Source: an uncultured Ignavibacteria bacterium (lineage in GTDB: Bacteria > Bacteroidota > Ignavibacteria > Tepidaquicellales > Tepidaquicellaceae). Taken from it: a DNA stretch of 52,128 nt. Made by a program: the position numbers and the translations under genes. Each line of letters begins with the position of its first letter. Position 1 is the first letter of the stretch. Positions 35,260 through 44,340 of the stretch are shown here, in pieces. Under the pieces are notes generated by a model. It saw only the letters and a list, made by a program, of their open reading frames with translations, was not told the DNA's origin and did no database searches. The stretch spans positions 1 to 52,128 of the forward strand of contig CALMST010000244.1 in assembly GCA_937872315.1 (NCBI GenBank). Reading direction: 5' to 3'.

Positions 35260-37635
35260 ATGAGTTTAGAAAGTAAATTACACAGGTCTCATCTTCCTAT
35301 ACCTAGCAAACAATTTAAAGGGTATATAGCATACGACGGTAAGGATCCTGATTCTAAATTTCCACCAATCAAATCGATACACCCCCCTGAAGGCGCCCCA
35401 AATGTTCTCTTAATACTTATCGATGATGCAGGGTTCGGATCATCAAGCGCTTTTGGAGGTCCCTGTTATACACCTAATGCTGAAAAGCTCGCGGCAGGAG
35501 GTTTGAAATTAAAACGGTTTCATACGACAGCATTATGCTCACCTACAAGACAGGCTTTGCTTACCGGACGTAATCATCATTCGGCAGGCATGGGCTGCAT
35601 TACGGAAGTTGCTACCGGAGCTCCCGGTTATTCTTCCGTTCTTCCGAATACAATGGCACCACTAGCAAAGACTCTTAAACTGAACGGATATTCAACTGCT
35701 CAATTCGGTAAATGCCATGAAGTCCCTGTCTGGGAAACCAGTCCGGCAGGACCTTTCAATGCATGGCCATCCGGCGGCGGCGGATTTGAGTATTTCTACG
35801 GATTCATCGGCGGTGAAGCTAATCAGTGGTATCCGACACTTTATGAAGGTACGGTTCCTGTCGAACCGGATAAAACCCCGGAAGAAGGTTATCATCTTGT
35901 CGATGATATGACGGATAAAGCAATTGCATGGGCAGGTCAGCAGAAAGCTCTATTGAGCGACAAGCCATTCTTTATGTATTTTGCTCCCGGAGCCACGCAT
36001 GCCCCGCACCATGTACCGAAAGAATGGGCGGATAAATACAAAGGAAAGTTTGATGCAGGATGGGACAAACTCCGTGAGGAAACTTTTGCAAGACAACTGA
36101 AACTTGGAGTGATTCCTCCTGACAGTCAGCTTACAGAACGTCCTAAAGAGATCCCTGCTTGGGATGATATGCCTGAAGACATGAAGCCCGTTTTACGGCG
36201 TCAGATGGAAGTTTATGCAGGTTTTATGGAATATACAGATTATCACGTCGGAAGGCTGCTTGATTCGCTGGAGAATCTGAATATTCTTGATGATACGCTT
36301 GTATATTATATTATAGGAGATAACGGAGCATCAGCAGAAGGTACTCTCAACGGCACCTATAATGAGATGCTTAACTTCAACGGTCTTGCATCGCTTGAGA
36401 CTCCGGAATTCCTGATGGAAAGGCTTGATAAGCTCGGCGGACCTGATTCCTATAATCACTATGCTGTCGGTTGGGCACATGCTCTAAATACACCCTATCA
36501 ATGGACGAAGCAGGTAGCATCGCACTGGGGCGGTACAAGGAACGGAACGATCATTCACTGGCCAAACTACATTAAGGGTAAAGGTGAAATGCGTGACCAG
36601 TTCAGCCATGTCATTGATGTGGCACCTACCATACTTGAAGCTGCCGGAATTCCCGAGCCGATTTCTGTCGACGGTGTTCAACAGCATCCTTATGAAGGAG
36701 TAAGCATGTTGTATTCATTCAATGATGCAAAGGCACCTGAAGCACATCAGACACAGTATTTTGAGATGTTCGGCAACAGGGGCATTTACCATAACGGCTG
36801 GACTGCAGTTACAAAACATAAAACACCATGGCTATTAATGGGTGAGGTTACTCCTCCTTTCGATGATGACGTCTGGGAGTTATACGATACAAATAAAGAC
36901 TGGACCCAGGCAAATGATCTTTCAAAGGAAATGCCTGAAAAACTTCATGAACTTCAGAGATTATGGCTAATGGAAGCTGTCCGTTATAATGTATTACCAC
37001 TGGATGATGATCTTGCAAAAAAAATGAATCCTGATACAGCAGGCAGACCAATTCTCATAAAAGGAAATTCACAAATACTTTTCGGAGGTATGGGGAGATT
37101 GTCCGAAAATTGCGTTATCAGCATAAAGAATAAGTCGCATTCAGTAACAGCTGAAATTGTGGTACCTGAATCAGGCGCGGAAGGTGTAATAATCGCTCAG
37201 GGCGCTAATATAGGAGGCTGGAGTCTTTATGCAAAAGACGGCAAGCTGAAATATTGCTATAACGTGGGTGGCATAAATTATTATTATGTCGAATCGGAAA
37301 ATAAAATACCTTCGGGAAAACATCAGGTAAGGATGGAATTCGCTTATGATGGCGGAGGTCTTGGAAAAGGCGGTACAGTTTCACTGTTCGTCGACGGTAA
37401 AAAAGACGGTGAAGGAAAAGTCGCCATGACGCAATCCATGGTATTCTCTGCAGATGACGGATGCGATGTAGGTGAAGACACCGGCGCACCGGTTTCCCAG
37501 GATTATGGTCCGCTTGGAAACCGCTTCAATGGAAAGGTAATTGGAGTTCAGCTTGCTATTTCTGACGATGCTGTGAATTCAGATCATATGGTCGATCCTC
37601 AGGAAGCTTTGCGAATTGCAATGGCAAGACAGTAA
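35260..37635 (+). CDS. Arylsulfatase, 791 residues
   Basis: A type I sulfatase without a signal peptide. Asp55-Asp56 (LIDDAGFG) begin the metal site. The formylglycine site is Cys93-Ser-Pro-Thr-Arg97, then QALLTGRNHH. The Lys/His pair lies in FGKCHEVP (Lys151, His153), where Cys replaces the Trp of the usual GKWH. GATHAPHHVP and IGDNGASAEG follow, then the TKQVASHWGGTRNG block in place of the KRWKRETYRGG of the PAWP-type copies, so this is a different subfamily. The last ~170 residues form a LamG-like beta domain. It is cytoplasmic; substrate is unknown. It ends with a strong terminator and is a single unit. Confidence 0.93.
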   Translation: MSLESKLHRSHLPIPSKQFKGYIAYDGKDPDSKFPPIKSIHPPEGAPNVLLILIDDAGFGSSSAFGGPCYTPNAEKLAAGGLKLKRFHTTALCSPTRQALLTGRNHHSAGMGCITEVATGAPGYSSVLPNTMAPLAKTLKLNGYSTAQFGKCHEVPVWETSPAGPFNAWPSGGGGFEYFYGFIGGEANQWYPTLYEGTVPVEPDKTPEEGYHLVDDMTDKAIAWAGQQKALLSDKPFFMYFAPGATHAPHHVPKEWADKYKGKFDAGWDKLREETFARQLKLGVIPPDSQLTERPKEIPAWDDMPEDMKPVLRRQMEVYAGFMEYTDYHVGRLLDSLENLNILDDTLVYYIIGDNGASAEGTLNGTYNEMLNFNGLASLETPEFLMERLDKLGGPDSYNHYAVGWAHALNTPYQWTKQVASHWGGTRNGTIIHWPNYIKGKGEMRDQFSHVIDVAPTILEAAGIPEPISVDGVQQHPYEGVSMLYSFNDAKAPEAHQTQYFEMFGNRGIYHNGWTAVTKHKTPWLLMGEVTPPFDDDVWELYDTNKDWTQANDLSKEMPEKLHELQRLWLMEAVRYNVLPLDDDLAKKMNPDTAGRPILIKGNSQILFGGMGRLSENCVISIKNKSHSVTAEIVVPESGAEGVIIAQGANIGGWSLYAKDGKLKYCYNVGGINYYYVESENKIPSGKHQVRMEFAYDGGGLGKGGTVSLFVDGKKDGEGKVAMTQSMVFSADDGCDVGEDTGAPVSQDYGPLGNRFNGKVIGVQLAISDDAVNSDHMVDPQEALRIAMARQ

Positions 37636-37680
37636 AGCAAGGTTCAAAATATAATGATAAATTTTCAATGTATCATATTT

Positions 37681-37718
37681 ACTTCCGGAACCAGCTTAAT
37701 GGTTTCGGAAGTTTTTTT
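37681..37718 (+). terminator. Intrinsic terminator after 791-residue sulfatase
   Basis: A 12-bp stem (ACTTCCGGAACC / GGTTTCGGAAGT, one G-U pair), an 8-nt loop and seven Ts. Confidence 0.88.
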
Positions 37719-37844
37719 ATGAAAATAATCTAATCTGCGGGGAAATAACTTTTGCTAATAAAATGGGGAAAGGAAACTGAATAAACATTTAAATTTTAAA
37801 TCTGTACAAAATATACTATGTTCCAGATAATTTAAAAAATTTAT

Positions 37845-38516
37845 ATGAGTCAGGATTCAGGATCTGAAAATGTTTTATTCGAAAAGCGCTGGCCGGTTGG
37901 TCTGACAGTTATCATAGTTCTTGCATTACTTACACTCATTCCCGAAAGAGTTTCCATACTTCCTCTCTGGGTTGGTTATGTGATAGGAGTCTTTATCCTG
38001 GTTCAGCTTATAGCAATCGGATATACAAAAGCAAATCACCGCTGGATCAGGATAGAAAATTATATTCTGGGAATTTTTCTTTTGTTCTCTGCCTTGGGAA
38101 ATCTCAGCAATCTTCAGCATCTTGTAGTGGAAATGCTTTTACCGACAAACACCATCAGCGGACTGCAGCTGCTTGCATCTAGTATTTCCATTTGGATCCA
38201 GAATATTCTTATGTTCTCATTATTGTACTGGCAAATAGACAGAGGAGGACCCGAATCCAGGATCAACTACAGTAAAGGAAAGCCGGACTGGTTATTCCCT
38301 CAGGATACTGCGCCGGAAGAATATGTAAGACAAAACTGGAATCCGGTTTTTGTAGACTATCTTTATCTTGGTTATTCCACATCCACTGCATTCAGTACTA
38401 CAGATGTTATTCCAATTACATCCAGGGCCAAGCTTCTCATGATGCTTCAGAGTTTTATTTCATTGGTTGTAATAGTTGTGGTTGGAGCAAGAGCCATAAA
38501 TATTCTCGGAAGCTGA
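37845..38516 (+). CDS. Conserved membrane protein with channel-like C-terminus
   Basis: A 223-residue protein with five or six hydrophobic helices. The C-terminal part has a re-entrant-loop-like segment (LYLGYSTSTAFSTTDVIPIT) followed by SRAKLLMMLQSFISLVVIVV, an arrangement like the pore loop and inner helix of two-helix ion channels, though without a classical TVGYG filter. It belongs to a widespread uncharacterised family. There is no obvious operon partner; it lies downstream of the sulfatase terminator and converges with the gene at 38592. Confidence 0.72.
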   Translation: MSQDSGSENVLFEKRWPVGLTVIIVLALLTLIPERVSILPLWVGYVIGVFILVQLIAIGYTKANHRWIRIENYILGIFLLFSALGNLSNLQHLVVEMLLPTNTISGLQLLASSISIWIQNILMFSLLYWQIDRGGPESRINYSKGKPDWLFPQDTAPEEYVRQNWNPVFVDYLYLGYSTSTAFSTTDVIPITSRAKLLMMLQSFISLVVIVVVGARAINILGS

Positions 38517-38591
38517 ATAAGCGAAGAGCAGTTTATCCGGCTTCCTGAATTAAGAAAAACTTCTGTTACAAATTAATTATTCAACAAGATT

Positions 38592-40061
38592 TTATTTAAA
38601 ACTTCTCTTTGAAACAAGGATCCTTTGTTTACTGGGTTCTGTAGGTGCAGACGGGAACTTCGGTAATTTAATCTTTTCCGGTTTCTCAGGTTCTCCGTCG
38701 CAGCTTCCGCCCGCAAGCGCATTTATTGCGCACTGCCACCATTCCATGGTTTTGGAAGTATTTTTGTCGATCCATTTTTGCTTGTCCTTGATATTCCCCG
38801 GATCAGTAGCTGCTTTCATCCCGTCTTTGAAATGCGAATCGGCATCAAAACTTCCTCCCTGAGATTCAGAAAGACTGTTCTCACCCTGAGACGACTTTTT
38901 TTTCTTTAAAGCCGAATAGACCTTTTTTATGTTTTCCTTTTCCGCATCCAGACCTTTGAGTCTTGAATTGTATTCGGCATAAGTCGGAGTGTTAATGCTA
39001 TTATCAGTTTCAACCGATAAGCCTTTTCCAGTGCTTCCCGAAATCGGTTTTCCGTCACCTCTTACCATCCACCCTGCATTTTCCAGAACCATGCTCTCTC
39101 CGTCCGGACCGTTAAGTGTGATGGTTTTGAATCTCCAGATCGGAAGATCAGGATTTCCGCTTGTAGACAGAATATCCCTGCCGGGTTCATCATCATATAC
39201 TATATCAATACTTCCTTCACCTTCGCCTATTTTCACGATGCGGTCCTTTGAGTCTCTGTCAACTTTTGCGGGATTTGCATAAAAGACATCAACCGATGTT
39301 TTATAATAAGCGATCGGCACAGCCCTTATATAAAAATTATTTCCGATATATGCCCATCTTGTATCATTGATCTCTTCTTTCAGATCCAGCTCCACGCCTG
39401 CATTCTGCACAGCAAATCTTTCAATATCCTGATAAGCAAGAGTTGGGTTAGTGATCTTGGAGCCGAGCTCTTTGTAAAATTTAGCAAGATCCACAAGATC
39501 GGATGGCAGAAGGTCGGTAAGATCGCTGACATCCACGCTTAATCTGGCCATGTCTTCCGCAGTAAGCAGCGGTTTAACTCTGATCTGAAGGTCATTGGGA
39601 AGATCGGTGAATTTCGTACCGGCTTCGATCGCCCACAGAAGAAGCTGTATATCTCTTTGAGCAATATCAGGATGATCCGCAGATCTTTCAACAATGCCGT
39701 ATACAATGTCAGCGTTTTTTCCGAGAAGGGGAGCAGTTCTGTAACCGGATCCTTTGGTAGGACCATAAGTACCTGCTTTAAGGCAGTATGACTGAAGCAG
39801 GATCCTGTGATATCCCGGGGTCATGTTATTCCAGCTGTCAATTGTGTCCGGTTCCGAATTGGAGAGCATTCCGAGCCATCCGACAGTCGGATATGCATCA
39901 TTTATTGAAGTTGTTATAGATTTTCCCGGAAGCCAGGCGTCCTTGTTGCCAACGGTCTTTTTAAGGAAATCATCTATCTGTGCCGGCGAAATACTGCTCA
40001 GCAAAAGATAGGTAAGTAATAAATAAGTTTTCAAGTTTTTAAATTTTAAATGCTGAATCAA
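38592..40061 (-). CDS. Unknown exported 489-residue protein, possible thioester domain
   Basis: A 489-residue protein I do not recognise. A basic start and a hydrophobic stretch (KTYLLLTYLLLSSISPAQ) form a signal peptide. Residues ~80-150 contain LLQSYCLKAGTYGP (Cys93) and RDIQLLLWAIEAG (Gln139, Trp143), a spacing and context reminiscent of the Cys-Gln pair of bacterial surface thioester domains; this is a resemblance only. The middle is beta-rich, with an NGPDGESMVLENAGWMVRG segment. Then comes a Lys/Ser/Asp-rich low-complexity region (~365-420) and a Pro/Lys-rich basic C-terminus ending KRSFK. It converges with the 37845 gene. Localisation is periplasm or cell surface. Confidence 0.65.
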   Translation of the reverse strand: MIQHLKFKNLKTYLLLTYLLLSSISPAQIDDFLKKTVGNKDAWLPGKSITTSINDAYPTVGWLGMLSNSEPDTIDSWNNMTPGYHRILLQSYCLKAGTYGPTKGSGYRTAPLLGKNADIVYGIVERSADHPDIAQRDIQLLLWAIEAGTKFTDLPNDLQIRVKPLLTAEDMARLSVDVSDLTDLLPSDLVDLAKFYKELGSKITNPTLAYQDIERFAVQNAGVELDLKEEINDTRWAYIGNNFYIRAVPIAYYKTSVDVFYANPAKVDRDSKDRIVKIGEGEGSIDIVYDDEPGRDILSTSGNPDLPIWRFKTITLNGPDGESMVLENAGWMVRGDGKPISGSTGKGLSVETDNSINTPTYAEYNSRLKGLDAEKENIKKVYSALKKKKSSQGENSLSESQGGSFDADSHFKDGMKAATDPGNIKDKQKWIDKNTSKTMEWWQCAINALAGGSCDGEPEKPEKIKLPKFPSAPTEPSKQRILVSKRSFK

Positions 40062-40191
40062 AAAAAACGGATTAATTGAAATTCTTTGGAACAGTAAAAT
40101 AACAATTACTTATTCAAAATTTAAGCATATTAAAATTCTGAGCAATGGTTTAACTTCCGTTAATGTTTTTATTAATTCAATTATTAAAAAA

Positions 40192-40632
40192 ATGATCAGA
40201 TCAATTTATTCAACTTCGGCCATTGTTCTGATATTGATATTTTTATCAGCATGTTCAGGCAGTAAATCCGAACCTGAAAAAATCACCGAGTCAGTAATGA
40301 TAGATAAAATATCAAGATCAGCCGGTCTGACAAGAAGTCAGGCTCAGATCGGTTTAAGCGCTTTAATGATATTGTCAGAATATAAACTCTCGCCGGAAGA
40401 ATTCACGAAGCTGACCGGTGATCTACCGGGAGGGGATAATCTTTTTAAACTTGCCTCAGATCTTGGGTTTGATTCCGGTTCTGTTACTACTTCTGCAGGT
40501 ATCATACAGATCCTGGTCAATCTCGGAGCCAATCCGGTGGATGCGGGAAGATTTCTGTCATCTGTATTGGGTTTTTCAAAGGAAATTGAAGGGGGTGTAT
40601 TTGGTTTGCTTTCAAAAGTATACGAAGACTGA
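40192..40632 (+). CDS. DUF2780 family lipoprotein
   Basis: A 146-residue lipoprotein (lipobox LSAC, Cys21). The mature domain is helical and matches DUF2780: ISRSAGLTRSQAQIGLSALM, LSPEEFTKLTGDLPGG, SAGIIQILVNLGANPVDAGR. Family function is unknown. It is paralogous to 42293-42730; the two flank the convergent or divergent 40655-42088 gene. Its stop lies 22 bases from the 3' end of that gene, on the opposite strand. Confidence 0.82.
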   Translation: MIRSIYSTSAIVLILIFLSACSGSKSEPEKITESVMIDKISRSAGLTRSQAQIGLSALMILSEYKLSPEEFTKLTGDLPGGDNLFKLASDLGFDSGSVTTSAGIIQILVNLGANPVDAGRFLSSVLGFSKEIEGGVFGLLSKVYED

Positions 40633-40654
40633 CAAAAGGAAACAAATAAGAACT

Positions 40655-42088
40655 TCACTGATTGCTGATCTCTAACTCATTAATTTTATCCGTTAACCAG
40701 TTTTTCCAGTGCAGTTCATTTGAATTTGCAAAAGCATACTTCAGGTCATGAAGTATGTTCTTCTTACCGGTTTCTTTATAACTCAACAGGTACGTCAGAA
40801 TCTTTAAGAAATTCATCACTCCTTTCCTGTTAATATCAGTCAGTTGTGAATTCTTGTTAACATATTCCTGAAATCTTTTTTTGATAATCATGCATTCTAC
40901 AATATTTCCCAGATCAAAATATGAAAATATCTGTATAGAATAAAAGTCAAGATTGTGGATGTAAAAATTGCTTTTTACTTTTTTAATATGATCGATCGCA
41001 TCCTGATAATTTTTCCGGTAATAACTGATGAATGCATATGCTGTATTTACGTTGTTTTCTTTAATGGATGAAGGAAGAAAACGGGAATATTCAGTTAAAA
41101 AATCTTCAGCCCATTTGTCTTCCTTTACCTGTAAAGCTGCATATATATAGTCCCTGAAATGATTCTCACCGATTTTTAACTGTTGAAGATCTTCAATGAA
41201 ACCGTTTTCGATCTTTGATTTAAGAATTCCGAACAAATCAGCTGATGTATCCTTTTTGCTTCTGTTTGAAACAATATTGCATAAGTTTATAAGTGCAATG
41301 TAAATATCGGAACTGAAACTTTTTGAAAAATTACTGACATTATTTAGTATTTTGTTTTTTAATATTTTGAATAATTTATAATCTGCAGGATCGTTAACTG
41401 AGCAGTTCATGTCATAAAGCAGTCTGAACAATTCATTGTATTCAGGATACTTCGAGGAAATAATATCAATAATTCTATTCAGGTCAATATGTGTTATGAT
41501 CTTATCCTGAAGGAGTTCGGCTTTATTTTCGTAAAATTCTTTTCTGAACTTATCTTCAATATTGGAAGACAGTATCTCCAAAATGAATGCTAAATTCTTA
41601 TAATCTGAATTCATCTCATGCACGGTATGAAATCGATCAGACAAACCATTTTTTATTAATTCCAGCATATATAAATATGCCGAATTATGAATGTCTTTAA
41701 ACTTAAAAAAGTAAAATTCAGAGGAGATCAGATCTCTGACTTCATTTTTATATTCAAAGAAAAGAAGCTTTCTTAATCCTCTTTTACTGAGCTGATTTCT
41801 TTTCAGATCATGCATTTTCTTTTCATTCCCTGTGACTTCTTTCAGAGCCAGGAATTCACCAATGGTTCTTGTCAGTTCTGAATAAATATTCCAAATGCTT
41901 CTTTCGGAATATTTATCGTCGAGATACTTATGCAGATCCTCTCCATTATATATCTTTTCGATTATGAATTCAGAAAGCCTTGGTCTTTTTATAAATGAAA
42001 GTCTTAGAAATTCACAGAACTCTTTTTTCTCTGTTTCAGAAAGTGTCTTAAAAATCGTAAAAAATTTATTATTTTTTTTAACTTTCAT
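40655..42088 (-). CDS. Unknown TPR-like helical protein (paralogue of 16719-18212)
   Basis: A 477-residue, Lys/Glu/Leu-rich helical protein without signal or membrane segments. The N-terminal FFTIFKTLSETEKKEFCEFL matches the start of the 16719 product in type. The helical pair YSELTRTIGEFLALKEVT aligns with YLSRLYKLAEAFLDLSE there, and both have a late tetratricopeptide-like region (AYAFISYYRKNYQDAIDHIK). The family is common in Bacteroidota/Ignavibacteria but uncharacterised. ACCCGGAA lies directly before the ATG, as in the paralogue. It sits between two DUF2780 lipoprotein genes on the opposite strand. Confidence 0.78.
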   Translation of the reverse strand: MKVKKNNKFFTIFKTLSETEKKEFCEFLRLSFIKRPRLSEFIIEKIYNGEDLHKYLDDKYSERSIWNIYSELTRTIGEFLALKEVTGNEKKMHDLKRNQLSKRGLRKLLFFEYKNEVRDLISSEFYFFKFKDIHNSAYLYMLELIKNGLSDRFHTVHEMNSDYKNLAFILEILSSNIEDKFRKEFYENKAELLQDKIITHIDLNRIIDIISSKYPEYNELFRLLYDMNCSVNDPADYKLFKILKNKILNNVSNFSKSFSSDIYIALINLCNIVSNRSKKDTSADLFGILKSKIENGFIEDLQQLKIGENHFRDYIYAALQVKEDKWAEDFLTEYSRFLPSSIKENNVNTAYAFISYYRKNYQDAIDHIKKVKSNFYIHNLDFYSIQIFSYFDLGNIVECMIIKKRFQEYVNKNSQLTDINRKGVMNFLKILTYLLSYKETGKKNILHDLKYAFANSNELHWKNWLTDKINELEISNQ

Positions 42089-42292
42089 TTCCGGGTAATA
42101 AATAATTCATTTTGTCCAAATTAATTCTAAAAACAGCAATTATCTACATAATTTTAAAGGTAAGAAATAAAAAAGCATCGTTTTGAAAATATCAGGTTAT
42201 TAAATAAATTGTACGAATTTGAAAAATATTATTTTTTCCGAATAATATTTCAATGAATCCCCCAATGTTTAATTAACTAAAAATAAAAAAAA

Positions 42293-42730
42293 ATGAGCAA
42301 ATTAATTTCTTCTGCTTTACTATTAGTATTAGCAGTTGTATTCCTTTCAGGATGTTCCGGAAGTAAATCAACAACAAATGCATTAACTCAGTCCGGAATG
42401 GTAAACCAACTTTCCAAAGAACTTGGAATGACAAAAGATCAGACCGAGGCAGGTCTGGGAGCAATAATGATGTTGTCAAAAGATAAATTATCTCCGGATG
42501 ATTTTTCAAAGCTCAGCAAAGGAATTCCGGGAGGAACATCAAGTCTGATCAGTGAAGCGACAAAGCTTGGAGTAGTTCCGGGTTCTGTAAGCTCAACTGC
42601 AGATATAATTCAGGTTCTTACAAAACTTGGAGTAAGTCCCGTACAGGCAGCTAAATTCACAGGATCTGTACTGAAGTTTGCCGGCAGTCTCGGTGGAAGC
42701 ACACTCGGACTTTTGTCTAAAGTGTTATAA
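42293..42730 (+). CDS. DUF2780 family lipoprotein (paralogue)
   Basis: A 145-residue lipoprotein (lipobox LSGC, Cys21, followed by the same SGSKS tail as its paralogue). The helical DUF2780 domain shows LSKELGMTKDQTEAGLGAIM, LSPDDFSKLSKGIPGG and TADIIQVLTKLGVSPVQAAK. The OmpA gene starts 53 bases later with a strong ribosome-binding site and no terminator between, so the two may be cotranscribed. Function is unknown. Confidence 0.85.
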   Translation: MSKLISSALLLVLAVVFLSGCSGSKSTTNALTQSGMVNQLSKELGMTKDQTEAGLGAIMMLSKDKLSPDDFSKLSKGIPGGTSSLISEATKLGVVPGSVSSTADIIQVLTKLGVSPVQAAKFTGSVLKFAGSLGGSTLGLLSKVL

Positions 42731-42770
42731 GAGTAATCATAATTACGGAAAAATAAATTATTAAATTTTA

Positions 42771-42777
42771 AAAGGAG
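42771..42777 (+). promoter_or_regulatory. Shine-Dalgarno that fixes a TTG start
   Basis: AAAGGAG ends six bases before TTG 42784. This, plus the perfect signal peptide encoded from that codon, establishes the non-ATG start of the OmpA gene. Confidence 0.75.
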
Positions 42778-42783
42778 ATAAAT

Positions 42784-44214
42784 TTGAAAAAGTATTTCTT
42801 ATTTTTTATCACAATATTTGCTTTTTTTGCATTTAATGCAAATGCGCAATTCAAAAATTATGGGGTTAAAGGAGGAATTCAATATCAGCAGTTACTTCCT
42901 TTTTCCGAGTTTGACGCAAGATTTTCATTTCTAGCAAGAGGTTTTGTTAATTTTGAATTAACAAATACTTTATCATTAGACCTTGGCGCAGGTTATGGTC
43001 AGTATAAGACTGATGATCATTTTAATACATATCCTGCATCTTCTCCTGGAGATCATGATGTTTCAACAGATATAATTCCTGTTGATGTAAGATTGAGAAT
43101 TGCTCCATTTCCTTCCAAAAACTGGAATCCATATTTTTATTTTGGCGGAGGAGTAGTAAAATATAATGTCCAAAATGTGCCTGGTGATACTGCTATTCCT
43201 CAATTTGATACCAAGGAGAGCGGATGGGCAGGGTATTTCCCTGTGGGAATAGGTACGGAAGCAAGATTATCGGATAATGTCTTACTTGATATTAATGGAG
43301 GAGTGTCATATACAACCACAGATCTGTTAAATAATTTTGTTATTCCGGATTTTCAGGATGCTTCAGCTAATCTTGGAATCGGTTTGACTTTTGCCGGAAG
43401 CGATCTATGTGAAACTGATGAGGACAGAGACGGACTTACCTATTGCAGAGAAGAACAGTTAGGAACAGATCCTGAGAATCCAGATACAGACGGTGACGGA
43501 TGTAAGGACGGAGAAGAGGTTGATGTTTATCTGACAAATCCTCTAAATGTGGATACTGACGGAGACGCATTGAATGATTGTGATGAGATAAGGATCCATT
43601 CAACAAATCCGTTAAAGATGGATACAGATGCGGACGGGCTAAATGATTATGATGAAATTAATAAATACTCAACACTTCCGACCAATCCTGATACTGACGG
43701 TGACGGATTAAAAGACGGCGCGGAGGTATTAACTCATAAGACAGATCCTAAGAACAAAGATACTGATGCAGGAACTGTGGGAGACGGAGTTGAAGTGGGA
43801 AGAGGTTCTGATCCTTTAGATCCGTCAGATGATCTTCCGCCGCCTCCACCACCTGAAGAAAAGGTAAAAGTAGGTGATGTGATTACACTTGAAGGAATCA
43901 ACTTTGCTACAAACAGCTGGCAGATCACATCGCTTGCAGAAGATAAACTCGAAGTAGCATTAAATTCACTTAAAGATAATCCGAATGTTGAAGTCGAGAT
44001 CATTGGACATACAGACAATACCGGACGCAGAGCCTGGAATATGGAATTATCAGAAAAGAGAGCTCAGTCTGTTAAAGAGTGGTTTGTAAGTAAAGGTATC
44101 TCCGGATCCAGAATTACTACAATCGGTATGGGACCTGATGATCCGATCGCTCCTAACAATACTAAAGAAGGCAGGTATATGAACAGAAGGATCGATTTCA
44201 AAAGAATTAAATAA
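42784..44214 (+). CDS. OmpA-family protein with TSP3 repeats
   Basis: A 476-residue outer-membrane protein from a TTG start. A signal peptide (cleaved near NANAQ) precedes an eight-stranded barrel to about residue 205. About five thrombospondin type-3 calcium-binding repeats follow (DEDRDGLTYC, DTDGDGCKDGEEVDVY, DTDGDALNDCDE, DTDADGLNDYDE, DTDGDGLKDGAEV). A six-proline hinge leads to an OmpA peptidoglycan-binding domain from ~365 (INFATNSWQIT, HTDNTGRRAWNMELSEKRA). It links the outer membrane to peptidoglycan; the acidic repeats are a calcium-stiffened periplasmic spacer. A strong terminator follows. Confidence 0.93.
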   Translation: MKKYFLFFITIFAFFAFNANAQFKNYGVKGGIQYQQLLPFSEFDARFSFLARGFVNFELTNTLSLDLGAGYGQYKTDDHFNTYPASSPGDHDVSTDIIPVDVRLRIAPFPSKNWNPYFYFGGGVVKYNVQNVPGDTAIPQFDTKESGWAGYFPVGIGTEARLSDNVLLDINGGVSYTTTDLLNNFVIPDFQDASANLGIGLTFAGSDLCETDEDRDGLTYCREEQLGTDPENPDTDGDGCKDGEEVDVYLTNPLNVDTDGDALNDCDEIRIHSTNPLKMDTDADGLNDYDEINKYSTLPTNPDTDGDGLKDGAEVLTHKTDPKNKDTDAGTVGDGVEVGRGSDPLDPSDDLPPPPPPEEKVKVGDVITLEGINFATNSWQITSLAEDKLEVALNSLKDNPNVEVEIIGHTDNTGRRAWNMELSEKRAQSVKEWFVSKGISGSRITTIGMGPDDPIAPNNTKEGRYMNRRIDFKRIK

Positions 44215-44230
44215 ATAAGTGCTGATTACT

Positions 44231-44271
44231 AACTGCGTCTTTTTTAAATATATCAAAGACGCAGTTTTTTT
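44231..44271 (+). terminator. Intrinsic terminator after OmpA gene
   Basis: A 12-bp perfect stem (AACTGCGTCTTT / AAAGACGCAGTT, 44231-44242 and 44255-44266), with the second arm running into a T tail. Confidence 0.88.
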
Positions 44272-44310
44272 AAAAATATCGGTAAGTTTATTTTTATTAA
44301 ATTAACTCTA

Positions 44311-44340
44311 TAATAATGCCACCACTAATAATGCCACCAC
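44311..44340 (+). repeat. 15-bp tandem duplication of a start-codon region
   Basis: TAATAATGCCACCAC occurs twice head to tail, giving two in-frame ATGs (44316 and 44331) for the following sulfatase. Compared with its sisters, this gene has no AGAAAGGA-type ribosome-binding site upstream. Confidence 0.92.
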
